A DNA stretch of 64,000 bases. It comes from Streptomyces seoulensis. GTDB lineage: Bacteria; Actinomycetota; Actinomycetes; Streptomycetales; Streptomycetaceae. The DNA is taken from NCBI RefSeq assembly GCF_022846655.1, contig NZ_AP025667.1, positions 5,307,001-5,371,000 on the forward strand, written 5' to 3'. Below, in pieces: positions 1 to 13,900 of this stretch; the first letter of the stretch is position 1, and every line of letters starts with the position of its first letter. The notes beneath the pieces were generated by a model. The model was not told the origin of the DNA. It saw nothing but the letters and a program-made list of their open reading frames with translations, and searched no databases. Position numbers and translations under genes: made by a program.

Positions 1-3044
<3,044 letters not shown>

Positions 3045-3048
<4 letters not shown>

Positions 3049-6005
3049 CGTGCTGCTCCAAAGTCGAAGTCGGCGTCGCTGGCGTAGGCGCCCGCCGTGA
3101 GGCGCCGCAGCACCGGCCCCTCGGGGGCGGTGGCGATCTCGTCCAGTGCCAGCAGGACGGAGTCCAGCAGGTGGTCGGCGGAGGCCCGTTCGTACAGCTC
3201 GGTGGAGTGCTCCAGGTCGCACACCAGGCGGTCGGGGCGGACGTGGACCTGGAGGTTGAGGTCGAACCGGGTGGTGCCGGGGTGGAGGAAGTCCAGCGAG
3301 GCGGTGAGCCCGGCCTCGGCGAACTCGTAGGAGTCGAGGTTCTGCAGGCCGAAGAAGGCGTCGATCAGCGGGTCGCGCAGTCCGGGCCGGCCCGCGCCCA
3401 GCTCGCGCACCAGCCGGTCGTAGGGGACGGCGCCCCGGTCCAGGGCGTCCTGGTGGCTCTCGCGCAGGTCCGCCACCAGGGCGCCGAGCGTGGTGTCCTC
3501 CTCCAGCCGGACGCGCAGCGGCACGGTCTGCACGAACATGCCGACCACGTCGGCGAGTTCGTGGTGGCCGCGGCCGTGCACGGGGGTGCCGACCACCAGG
3601 TCGGTGAGGCCACCGACGCGGGCCAGGGCGGTGGCGTAGGCGGCGAGCAGCACCACGAACGGGGTGGTGCCGTGCACGCGGGCCGTCTTCTCCACCGCGT
3701 CGGCGGCGACCGGGTCGCGCCGCACCCGGCCGCCCGCGTCGGTGGGGCGCGGCGGGCGCGGCCGGTCGGTGGGCAGGGTGCCGCCGCCGGGTGCTCCGGC
3801 GAGCGAGGTCAGCCAGGGGCCGAGGTCGTCGTCCCGCCCGGCGCACCAGCGGGCCGCGTCCAGCCAGCGCAGCGGCACGGGGGCGGGCGTCTCTCCGGCG
3901 AGCAGGGCGAGCAGTTCCCGCACGAGGACGCGGACCGAGACGCCGTCGGCCACGACGTGGTGCAGATCCAGCAGCAGCCCCCGGTCACCGGCGCGGCGGG
4001 CGCGCAGCAGCGGGGGCGCGGCGAGGTCGAAGGGACGTACGAACTCGCCTTCCGCGTCCTCGGGTTCGAGGCGCACGGTGACCCCGTCGACGACCTCCTG
4101 CCGGATGCCGTCCGCGTCGGCGGTCAGCCGCGTACGCAGAGCCTCGTGCCGCTCGACCAGGGCGTCCAGGGCGCCCTGGAGCCGCTCGGGGCCGACGGGC
4201 GCCCCGAAGTCCAGGCGTACGGGGATGTTGTACGCGACCGAGTCCGGGTCGGCCTGCCAGAGGGCGTACAGCCCGCGCTGGGCGGGGTGCGCCGGGCCGG
4301 TGCGGCCGGTGCCGCGCGGTACGGGCGCGCTGGCCTGGCCGGCATGCTCCAGCAGGGCGCGCATCCCGGCCAGGGTGGGGGCCGCGTAGACCTGGCGGAA
4401 GCCGAGCCTGCGGCCGAGGCGGGCCTCGATCCGGTCGAGCAGGACGCCCAGGCGTACGGAGTCGCCGCCGAGGGCGAAGAAGTCGCTGTCGGGGCCGATG
4501 GCCGCCGGGTCCTGGCCGAGCACCCGCGCCCACAGCCCGGTCAGCTCGTCCGGCGCCGGGGCGTCCTCGTGCGTCCCGTGCGTCCGGGGTGCGGGCAGCC
4601 GGGCGGTGTCGACCTTGCCGTTGGGGTTCAGCGGCAGGCGGTCCAGGACGGTGAGGTGGGCGGGGAGCAGATAGCGGGGCAGCCGTTCGGCGAGGGCCGT
4701 GCGCAGGGCGCCGGGGTCCATGCCGGTGACGGCGTACGCGCTCAGCCGGGCCTCCCCCGCCTCGTCGCGTACGGCGACCGTGTGGGCCTGGCGTACGGCG
4801 GGCAGGGCGAGCAGGGCGGCCGTGACCTCGGCGGGCTCCACCAGGTTGCCCAGGATCTTGACCTGCTGGTCGGCGCGCCCGTGGAAGCGGACCAGGCCGT
4901 CCTTCTCGCGGGTGACCAGGTCGCCGGTGCGGTAGCGGCCGCCGGGGAAGCGGGCCGCCGTCAGCCCGAGGTCACCGAGGTAGCCGCGCGCCACCCCGGC
5001 GCCGCCCACCCACAGCTCGCCCTCGGTGCCGTCCGGCACCGGCTGCCCGGCCTGGTCGCACACGTACAGCTCGGTGCCCGCGACGGCCCGGCCGACGGGC
5101 ACCGGGTCCGGGACGGGGGCGGTGACGCGGTGCACGGTGGTGAAGACGGTGTTCTCGGTGGGGCCGTAGCCGTTGTACAGCGCCAGTTCCGGACAGCGGG
5201 CGAGCACCCGTGCCGCGTGCCCCGCGGAGACGACGTCGCCGCCGGTCATCAGGGTGCGCAGGCCCGCGAACAGGGCCGGGTCGTGGTCGGCCATGCGGTG
5301 GAACAGGGGCGCCGTCAGCCAGGCGAACTCGATCCGCTCCCGGCGCAGGAACTCCGCGTACGCGGCCGGGCGGGCCATGGTCTCCGCGTCGGCGATGTGC
5401 AGCGAGCCCCCGTTCAGCAGCGCGCCCCACACCTCCAGCGTGGCGGCGTCGAACTCCGGGGCGGCACCGTGCGCGGCCCGCATCCCCACCGGCAGCCAGG
5501 GGTGCTCCGACGCGCACACCAGCCGCAGCACGCCCCGCTGTTCGACGACGACCCCCTTGGGGGTGCCGGTGCTGCCGGAGGTGAACATGACGTAGGCCGG
5601 GGGCGTGTCACCGGCGCCCTCGGACAGGGGCGCGGCGGTGCGCCCGGCCGCCCTCACCTCGGCCGCCGGCACCGATCCCGTCCCGGCGTCCGGCACGCCG
5701 ACGACGAGGCGCGGGCGGGCATGGTCCGTGATCTGCCGCAGCCGGGTGGCGGGCCAGCCGGGGTTGAGGGGCAGGTAGGCGGCTCCGGCGAGCACCGTGC
5801 CGACCAGTGCGACCACCCCGGCCGCCGAGCGCCCGCCGAGCAGACCGACGAGGTCTCCCCGGCGCACACCCAGCCGGACCAGTCCGCGCGCGAACTCCTC
5901 CGAAGCCGCCGCCAGTTCGGCGTAGGTCAGCCTCGTCGTGCCGTCGCTGACGGCCAGGGCGCCGGGTGTCCTGGCCGCCCGGTCCCGGAACAGTTCCGCG
6001 ATCAC
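3045..6005 (-). CDS. NRPS, A (Val-like) - PCP - C
   Basis: A 986-residue protein starting at GTG behind GGAGGAG. The A domain (about 1-470) has [17 protein letters not shown] and NGKVD motifs; its pocket reads D-A-L-W-M-G-G-V-F, very close to the valine family of codes (DALWxGGTF), so a branched aliphatic residue is likely. The PCP carries LGGDSV (about 515). The C domain (about 570-965) has an intact HHVVADG. There is no C domain before the A domain; the preceding gene ends in PCP, so this A-PCP either receives its partner from another protein's C domain or starts a chain. It lies 40 bp after the previous gene and overlaps the next by 4 bases. The terminal C domain is positioned to serve the following Ser module. 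Confidence 0.95.
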
Positions 6006-6045
6006 CTTGTGCTCCTCCCCCGTCGTGCGCCGCCCGGTCGGGCGG

Positions 6046-9000
6046 TCAGATCTGCTCGGCCAGGACGCGCAGCCGCGCCGCGAACTCCCCGGTCCCCTCC
6101 GCCCCGCCCTCCTCGGCGGCGCGCCGGCCCACCTCGGCGGTGAACGCGCCCAGCGTCGGGTTCTCGAAGAGCGCCCGCACGGGCACGGCGAGGCCGAGCA
6201 GGTCCTCGATGCCGTAGGTGACCTGGGTGACCAGCAGCGAGTGGCCGCCGAGGACGAAGAAGTCGTCCCCTGGGTCCGGTGCTGCGTCGGTGAGCAGCAC
6301 CTCGGCCCACAGCGCGCCCAGCACCCGGCCCAGCAGTTCCCCGTCCGGCCCCGGCAGTCCCGTCACCGGGGCGGGCGCGTGTGCCGCCGGGGCCTCGGGC
6401 GCCGTGCCGAGCGCGTCCAGTTCCGGCAGTTCGTACGCCGAGATCCGGCGCCCGGTGTCCGCCGCGAGCTGCCCGAGCAGGCGCAGCCAGGCCGCGCACA
6501 GCGTCTCGACGGTGGCCGCGTCGAACAGGTCGGTGCGGTAGGTGAAGGTGCCGCCCAGGGTGCCGTCGCGCTGCTCCAGCATCAGTTCCAGGTCGAACTT
6601 GGCGGTGCTGTAGGCCGGCCGCACCTCCTCGGCGGTGACGCCGGGCAGGCCGAGGGCGTCGCCGCCCGCGTCGTCGAGCGAGAACACCACCTGGAACACG
6701 GGGTTGTGGCCGAGGTCGCGGCGCGGGCGCAGCTCCTCCACCACGCGCTCGAAGGGCACGTCCTGGTGGGCGTAGCCGTCGAGCGCGGTGTCCCGGACGC
6801 GGGTGAGCAGGTCGGCGAAGACGGGGTCGTCGTCGACACGGGTGCGCAGTGCGAGCACGTTGGTGAAGAAGCCGAGCACCGGCTCGAGTTCGACGCGGGT
6901 CCGGCCCGAGGCGGGCGTGCCGACGACGAGTTCCGTGTCGCCGCCGGAGCGGGCGAGGAGGACGTCGAAGGCGGCGAGCAGCGTCATGAACAGGGTGGCG
7001 CCGCGCTCACGGCCGTAGGCGCGCAGCGCGGCGTACACATCGTCGGGGACGGTGAAGGCGACGGAGGCGCCCGCGCGGGTGACGGCGGGGGTGCGGGGCC
7101 GGTCCAGGGGCAGCGTGGTGGTGGCGGGGGCACCGGCGAGCCGTTCCCGCCAGTGCGCGAGGCCCCTGCGGCCCTCCTCGCCGTCCAGCCAGTCGCGCTG
7201 CCAGACCGCGAAGTCGGCGTACTGGAGGGGCAGCGGGGCGAGGTCGGCCGGGCGGCCCTCGGTGTGCGCGGTGTACAGCTCGGACAGCTCCCGCAGCAGC
7301 ACGCCAAAGGACCAGCCGTCGGTGGCGATGTGGTGCTGGCCGAGCAGGAGCAGGTGCTCGTCCTCGCCGGTGGCGACCAGGGTGGCCCGGATCAGCGGGC
7401 CGTGCTCCAGGTCGAAGGGGAGGAGTTCGTCGGCGCGGATCAGCTCGCGTACGGCGGCGTCGCGGGTGGTGGCGTCCAGGCCGGAGAGGTCGGCGCGCTT
7501 GAGCGGCACGCTCACCGTGTCCCGCACGAGCTGCACGGGACGCCCGGCGGTGCCGCGTACGTACACCGTGCGCAGCGCCTCGTGGCGGTCGGCGAGCGCC
7601 TGGAGGGCGGCGGCGAGGGCTTCGGTGTCGAGCGGGCCGCGCAGCCGGAGCGTCTCGGGGACGTTGTAGCTGACGTCGCCCTCGCCGAGCCGGTCGAGGA
7701 ACCAGAGCTGTTCCTGGGCGTAGGAGAGCGGGTGCCCGGCGGGGTCCCGGGGGACCGGGGTGACGGGGCGTTCCTCGCGGCCGTCGCCCGCGCGGGCCAG
7801 CTCGGCGGCGAGGGCGGCCACGGTCGGGTGCTGGTAGAGGACGCGCAGCGGCACGTCCCGGCCGAGCACCCGGCGCATCCGGGAGACGACCTGGGTCATC
7901 AGCAGCGAACTTCCGCCCAGGGCGAAGAAGTTGTCCGACCGGCCCACCTCGGTGAGCCCCAGCACCTCGGCCCAGATCCCGGCGAGGATCTCCTCCACCG
8001 GGGTCCGGGGCGCACCGCCGCGCGCGGTGGCGCCTCCGGCGGCGGAGGCGGGTTCGGGCAGCGCACGCCGGTTGATCTTGCCGTTGGCGTTCAGCGGCAT
8101 CTCGTCCAGGGTGACGAGCACCGAGGGCAGCATGTAGGCGGGGAGCCGGTCGACCAGGTAGGGGGTGAGGTCGGGGCGGGCGGCGGACACGAACGTGACG
8201 TAGCCGACCAGGCGGGTCTCCCCGGTGCCGCTCGCGGTGTGGACGACCACGACGGCGTTGTCCACGTCCGGGTGGGCGCGCAGCACGGACTCGATCTCGC
8301 CCAGTTCGATGCGGAAGCCGTTGACCTTCACCTGGTTGTCGATCCGGCCGAGGATCTCCAGCACGCCGTCGGGCCGGTACCGGGCGAGGTCGCCGGAGCG
8401 GTAGAGCCGGGCGCCGGGCTCGGCGGAGAACGGGTCGGGCAGATAGCGCTGGGCGGTGCGGGAGGCGTCCCGGTGGTAGCCGCGGCCGACGCCGGCCCCG
8501 CCGACGTACAGCTCGCCGGGCACGCCGACGGGCTGGGGCTGGAGGCGGTCGTTGAGGACGTAGACCTGGTTGTTGCCGGTGGGGCGGCCGATCGGGACGA
8601 TGCCCTCGATGACCTCGGGGACCTCCGCGCGGGCCAGGGTGGCGTTGTCGATGGCGGTCTCGCTGAGCCCGTACGCGGCGACGATCTGGGTGTCGGGGCG
8701 GCACAGGGTGCGCACCCGCATGTAGTCCCGCGCGTACCAGATGTCGCTGCCCGCGACGAGCAGGTCCAGGAAGGACAGGTCGGCGCCGGTCTCCTCCAGG
8801 TGGTCGACGAGCGCGGCCAGGATGGGGGTGATGAACTCGGCGCTGTTGACGTCCTCCGCCACCATCAGCCGGTACAGGTCCGGCGGGGACATGACCGTCT
8901 CGTGCGGGACGACGACCAGCTTGGCGCCGCTGAACAGGGCGCGGGTGGCGTCGGCGATGAAGATGTCGAAGGCGAAGCTCGTCATCTGCAGGTGCGAGCG

Positions 9001-10992
9001 CATCGGGTGGCCGCCCAGGTAGGCGGACTCCCAGAAGCGGAAGTAGTTCACGTAGTTGGCGTGCGTGACCATGGCGCACTTCGGGGTGCCGGTGGAGCCC
9101 GAGGTGTAGAACATGCAGGACAGGTTGTCCGGGCCGGCCTCGGCGTCCGGCGCGGTGCCGGGCAGGCCGGCCAGCAGTTCGGCCTCCTCGTCCAGCAGCA
9201 GGGCGCCCTGGACCGGGGGCAGGTCGCGCAGGGTGTCGGTGGTGGTCACGACCAGAGGTACGGCCGCGTGCGCCAGCATGTACTCCAGCCGCTCGCGCGG
9301 GTACTCGGGGTCGAGCGGCACGTACACGCCGCCCGACTTGAGCACGCCGAGGAAGGCGACGACGGTGTCCACGCCGCGTTCCATGCAGACGCCGACCGGG
9401 GTCTCCGCGCGCACCCCGCGCCGCCGGAGCAGATGGGCGAGCCGGTTGGCGCGGCGGTCGAGTTCGGCGTAGGTCAGCCGGTCCTCGCCCTTGACCACGG
9501 CGGGCGCGTCCGGGGTGCGGGCGACCTGCGCCTCGAACAGGGCGTGCATGGTGGGCTCTTCGCCGACCGGGAACGCTGTGTCGTTCCAGGCGCGTAGCTG
9601 GCGGTGCTCCTCCTCGGGGGTGAGCAGGGGCACGGTGGCCACGGGGGCGTCGGGCGCGGCGACCAGCTCGGTCAGGAGGCGGAGCCAGTGTCCGGCGGCG
9701 CGGCGCATGGTGGCGGCGTCGAAGAGGTCGGTCGCGTACTCCAGTTCGCCCTGGAAGCCGTCGCCCTTCTGGATGAGGTCGAGGCTCAGGTCGAACTTGG
9801 AGGTGAGCCGCTCGTCCTCCAGCAGCTCCGCGGTGAGCCCCGGCAGGGTCAGCTCGCCGGTCTGCCCGGCCGCCAGCATGCCGAAGCTGGCCTGCACCAG
9901 CGGGGAGTAGCTGGGGTCGCGTTCGGGCTCGACCACCCGGACCACGTCGTCGAACTGGACCTCCATGTTCTCGAAGGCCGCGTACACCGACTCGGCGACC
10001 CGCGCGAGCAGCGGGCGGAACCCGGCGGCGGGGTCCACGTCGGCGCGGATCGCCAGGGTGTTGACGAAGCAGCCGATCAGCGGGTCGAGGTCGGGTTCGG
10101 GGCGGCGGACGACGGGCACACCGACGGCCAGGTCGTGCTGGCCGGTGTAGCGGGCGAGCAGCACGAAGAAGGCGGACAGCATGACGGCGAACGGGGTGAC
10201 ACCCTCCTCCTCCGCCAGCCGCTCCACGGCGGAGGTGAGTTCCGGGCCCACCTCGAAGGGGGCAGCGGCGCCCTGGTAGCTCTGCACGGCGGGCCTGGGT
10301 CGGTCCGCCGGGAGCTGAAGGGTGGGCGGCGGGGTGGCGAACCGCTCCTGCCAGTACCGCAGTTGGCTTCCGACGTCGGCGGTGCGGCTGCGCTCGGCGT
10401 AGTCGGCGTACTGGACGGTCAGCGTGGGCAGTCCGGGCTCGCGGCCCTCGGTGTGCGCGGTGTACAGCTCGCCCAGTTCGGCGAGGAGGACGCCGCAGGA
10501 GGAGCCGTCGAAGACGATGTGGTGGAAGGTGAGCACCAGCACGTGGTCGGTGGCCCCGGCACGCACCAGGGCGGCCCGCAGGACCGGACCCTCGGCGAGG
10601 TCGAAGGGGGCGTGCGTCTCCTCGGTGACGAGCTTGCGCAGCAGTTCCTCGCGCTCGTCGACGGGGGCGGCGGACAGGTCGTGCACGGGCAGCGGCACAT
10701 GGGCGCCGGCCGTGGTGACCTGCACGGGGACACCGTCGCGGTCGGGGAAGCGGGTGCGCAGCACCTCGTGCCGGGTGACGATGTCGCGCAGGCAGCGCTG
10801 GAGCACCCCGAGGTCGAGGGCGCCGCGCAGCCGCAGCACGACGGGCAGGTTGTAGAGCGAGCCGCCGGGCTGGACGCGGTCCATGAACCAGAGCTGCTGC
10901 TGCGGCAGGGACAGCGGCCGGTCCGGGCCGTGGGCGTCCTCGGGTGCGGCGGCGGGGGTACGGCGGCGGGTGTGGCGCGGAACGATGGTCAT
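6046..10992 (-). CDS. NRPS, C-A-PCP-C-PCP with an A-less second module
   Basis: A 1648-residue protein, ATG overlapping the previous stop (ATGA). Domains: C1 about 20-450 (HHIVFDG intact), A about 460-975 ([18 protein letters not shown]), PCP1 with LGGSSL near 1029, C2 about 1070-1500 (HHIATDG intact), PCP2 with LGGHSL near 1584. The A domain is an unusual subtype: core A5, normally NxYGPTE, is AAYGLSE, and the pocket reads about D-I-A-E-L-A-A-I-D, which I cannot assign. The second module has no A domain, so PCP2 must be charged in trans, perhaps by the free A-PCP protein at 23058-24905 or another A domain of the cluster. The ORF extends far upstream of the chosen start, but that extension lies on the preceding NRPS in another frame and is not coding. 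Confidence 0.94.
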   Translation of the reverse strand: MTIVPRHTRRRTPAAAPEDAHGPDRPLSLPQQQLWFMDRVQPGGSLYNLPVVLRLRGALDLGVLQRCLRDIVTRHEVLRTRFPDRDGVPVQVTTAGAHVPLPVHDLSAAPVDEREELLRKLVTEETHAPFDLAEGPVLRAALVRAGATDHVLVLTFHHIVFDGSSCGVLLAELGELYTAHTEGREPGLPTLTVQYADYAERSRTADVGSQLRYWQERFATPPPTLQLPADRPRPAVQSYQGAAAPFEVGPELTSAVERLAEEEGVTPFAVMLSAFFVLLARYTGQHDLAVGVPVVRRPEPDLDPLIGCFVNTLAIRADVDPAAGFRPLLARVAESVYAAFENMEVQFDDVVRVVEPERDPSYSPLVQASFGMLAAGQTGELTLPGLTAELLEDERLTSKFDLSLDLIQKGDGFQGELEYATDLFDAATMRRAAGHWLRLLTELVAAPDAPVATVPLLTPEEEHRQLRAWNDTAFPVGEEPTMHALFEAQVARTPDAPAVVKGEDRLTYAELDRRANRLAHLLRRRGVRAETPVGVCMERGVDTVVAFLGVLKSGGVYVPLDPEYPRERLEYMLAHAAVPLVVTTTDTLRDLPPVQGALLLDEEAELLAGLPGTAPDAEAGPDNLSCMFYTSGSTGTPKCAMVTHANYVNYFRFWESAYLGGHPMRSHLQMTSFAFDIFIADATRALFSGAKLVVVPHETVMSPPDLYRLMVAEDVNSAEFITPILAALVDHLEETGADLSFLDLLVAGSDIWYARDYMRVRTLCRPDTQIVAAYGLSETAIDNATLARAEVPEVIEGIVPIGRPTGNNQVYVLNDRLQPQPVGVPGELYVGGAGVGRGYHRDASRTAQRYLPDPFSAEPGARLYRSGDLARYRPDGVLEILGRIDNQVKVNGFRIELGEIESVLRAHPDVDNAVVVVHTASGTGETRLVGYVTFVSAARPDLTPYLVDRLPAYMLPSVLVTLDEMPLNANGKINRRALPEPASAAGGATARGGAPRTPVEEILAGIWAEVLGLTEVGRSDNFFALGGSSLLMTQVVSRMRRVLGRDVPLRVLYQHPTVAALAAELARAGDGREERPVTPVPRDPAGHPLSYAQEQLWFLDRLGEGDVSYNVPETLRLRGPLDTEALAAALQALADRHEALRTVYVRGTAGRPVQLVRDTVSVPLKRADLSGLDATTRDAAVRELIRADELLPFDLEHGPLIRATLVATGEDEHLLLLGQHHIATDGWSFGVLLRELSELYTAHTEGRPADLAPLPLQYADFAVWQRDWLDGEEGRRGLAHWRERLAGAPATTTLPLDRPRTPAVTRAGASVAFTVPDDVYAALRAYGRERGATLFMTLLAAFDVLLARSGGDTELVVGTPASGRTRVELEPVLGFFTNVLALRTRVDDDPVFADLLTRVRDTALDGYAHQDVPFERVVEELRPRRDLGHNPVFQVVFSLDDAGGDALGLPGVTAEEVRPAYSTAKFDLELMLEQRDGTLGGTFTYRTDLFDAATVETLCAAWLRLLGQLAADTGRRISAYELPELDALGTAPEAPAAHAPAPVTGLPGPDGELLGRVLGALWAEVLLTDAAPDPGDDFFVLGGHSLLVTQVTYGIEDLLGLAVPVRALFENPTLGAFTAEVGRRAAEEGGAEGTGEFAARLRVLAEQI

Positions 10993-13900
10993 CGGGCGTC
11001 CTCCGTGCTGTCCCGGTGTGCTGCCAGTGCCTCGACCTCGGCGCGCAGCCGGTCGGCGTAGGCGTCGATCCGCTCGGCGCTCAGCGCGGCCGCGTCGTAC
11101 TGCACGACGAGCCGGGCGCCCGCGGGGCCGAGGTCGGCGTTGGAGGCGAGGGCGAATCCGACGTCCACTGTGTCGTCGTGCTCGGAGACCACGCGGGAGC
11201 CGTCCGTGGCGGGGGCGATGCCGGTGAAGCGGGTGAAGTTGAAGAAGGAGTCGAACAGGGGTCCCGTGGCAGCGAGTTGCTGGATGTCGGCGAGCGGCAG
11301 CAGATGGTGGCCCATGAGTGACTGCTCGTACTCCCAGAGCCGGGCGGCCAGTTCGGGGGCGCCGGGGTCGGTGCGGACGGGAAGGGTGTTGAGGAACAGG
11401 CCGAGGGTGCGGTCGCCGCCCTCCTCGGCGGGGCGGGCGCTGACCACCAGACCGGTGACGACCTCGCCGGAGCCGTCGGTGCCGAAGGCGGCGGCCAGGG
11501 CGCGGACGTGCGCGGCGAGCAGCAGCGACTTCACCGGCACCCCGGCCCGGCGCGCGGCCGCGTCCAGCGCGTCGGCGGTGGCTCCGGCGGGTTCCAGCAC
11601 GCGGGAGACGCCGATGGCGGGGACGTGTTCCCCGGCGAGCCGCAGCGGGTGCACGCCGTCCAGGGTGTCGCGCCAGAAGGCGCGGGTGCCGGTGTCCTCG
11701 CGGGCGGCGAGCTCGGCCTCGACGTGGTGCCGGTAGGGCAGCACGGGGGCGGACCGGGGGGCCGGGGTGCCGGTGCGGTGGTGGTCGAGGCGGGCCAGCA
11801 GTTCGCTGGTCATCAGGTGCAGGCTGAGGCCGTCCAGCACACCGTGGAAGTGGGTCTGCACCAGCTCGTAGGTGTCCTTGCCGGTGCGCAGGGCGTGCAG
11901 GCGCAGCATGGGGGCGCGCCAGTCGAACGGGGTGGCCTTCTGTGCGTCCACGACCTCGCGCACCCGGCGCGCCCGCTCCTGTTCGGGAAGCGCGGTGAGG
12001 TCCTCGGTGCGCACGGGCACGGTGGCCCGCTCGTGCACGAGCTGCATGGGCCGGCTGAACGCGGCCAGGTCGAAGGAGGTGCGCAGGATGTCGTGCGCGG
12101 CGGTGAGGTCCTCGGCGGCCGCGGCGAGCGCCTCCGGCGCCCAGGGGCCTCGGACGGTGTCGACGGTGACCACGTGGTAGGCGTGGCCGTCGCCCTCGGA
12201 GAGTTCGCCGAGGTAGACCATGCCGAGCTGCAGGGCGGTGAGCGGGTAGGCGTCGCTCACGCCCGCCGGGACCAGCGCCCGGTCGGCCGGGTCGAGCAGG
12301 GCGAAGGGCGCCCCCGCTGCCGGTTCCGCGGCCTGGGTGCCCTCGATGCCCGCGGCGAGGGCGCGGACGGTCTGGTTGCGGAACACGTCCCGCAGCGGGA
12401 AGGACAGGCCCGCCTTCACGGCGGCGGCGCGCATCCGGATGGCGCGGATGGAGTCGCCGCCGATGGCGAAGAAGTTGTCGTCGACGCCGATGTTCTCCCG
12501 GCCGAGCACCTCCTCCCAGATGCCGATGAGGGCGCGTTCGGTGGCGGTGGCGGGCTGGGCGGTGGTGCGGGGCCGCTCGGGCGCGGGGAGCGCGGCGCGG
12601 TCGATCTTGCCGTTGACGGTGAGCGGGAGGGCGTCCAGCAGGACCACGGTGGCCGGGACGAGGGGTTCGGGCAGCCGCTGGGCGAGCCACTGGCGCAGCA
12701 GGGCGGCGTCCGGCACGGCGACGGGCGGTTCGGCGGCCGGGCGGGGGTCGTCACGGTACTCGGGACGGACCGCGCACAGGGTGAACCGGTCGGTGCTCGT
12801 GAGGAGTTCGTCCTGTTCCCAGAACACCTCGAAGCCGTGTCCGCGCAGGTGCCCGGCGATCTCGGCGAGCCGTCCGTGCGGGGCGGCGCCGGTGTCGTCG
12901 TGGACCTCCATGGCGATCTGCTGGACCCGGGCGAGGTGCGCGTCGTCCAGGCCGCGCAATACGTCCCACTCGGCGCGCTGCACGTCGATCTTCAGCAGGT
13001 CGATCCGGTCGACCCCGGTCTCGGTGAGCACGTCGGACAGCCGGCGCAGCCGGGCCTGTTCCTCGCGCGGGGTGAAGCGCTCGGCGAGGATCTCGGAGAC
13101 CTCGCCGAGGAGTTCGTCGTCGCGCCGGTTCTCCAGGAAGGTCTGGACGAGCGCGATCTCGGCCGCGGGGTCGGCGTACTCGGCCTGGCCGGACATCATG
13201 GAGTAGCCGGGGTAGACGGTGAACGCGGCCGACTGCTCGCGGTCGGAGAGGCCGAAGCCGAAGACCTCGGTGGGGCCGGTGCGGTGGCGGAGGTTCTCGG
13301 TGAGCCGGGCGTGGGCCTCGGGCAGCGGCTCGAAGGCCAGGATGCGGGCGCCGGGGCAGGCCCGGTCCACGAAGAGCGAGAACATGCCGATGTTGGCGCC
13401 GACGTCCACGACGACCGCGTCCTCGCGCAGGGTGATCCCGCCGCGCAGATAGGTCTGCTGGACGAAGATCTCGTCGAACAGGTAGCGGGTCTCGTGCGGG
13501 TTGATCCCGGCGATGTCCTCGACGTTCAGCGGGCGCCCGGCCGTGCGGCGGGGCACGGCGTAGCCGACGAGGGTGCCGGTGCCGGCCGTCTCGTCCACCC
13601 GCCAGTCGGCCACGGCCTGGCCGACGGCCGGGTGCTGGGCGAGCACGGCGGCGATCTCGGCGGGCTCGGCCCGATAGCCGTTGATCTTGAGCTGTCCGTC
13701 GGCGCGCCCGAGGTGGGCGATGCGGCCGTCGGGCAGGAAGCGCACCCGGTCGCCGGTGCGGTAGCCGCGTACGCCGTCCACGGTCGTGAAGCGGGCGGCG
13801 GTGGCCTCCGGGTCCCCCCAGTAGCCGCGCGCCACCTGCGGCCCGGTGACGAACAGTTCGCCGGGCATGCCGGGCGGCACCGGCCGCCCCTCGGCGTCCA

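Noticed and set aside
10989..12560. Epimerase domain after the GGDSI-type PCP in the Glu protein
   Set aside because: The following domain begins YPLTALQLGM and keeps the FHGVLDG condensation motif; no epimerase motifs were found.
10993..12690. Extension of the 6046-10992 NRPS frame upstream to 12690
   Set aside because: The added sequence is Arg/Pro-rich, antiparallel in quality to real coding, and overlaps the upstream NRPS; ATG 10992 has an ATGA junction.
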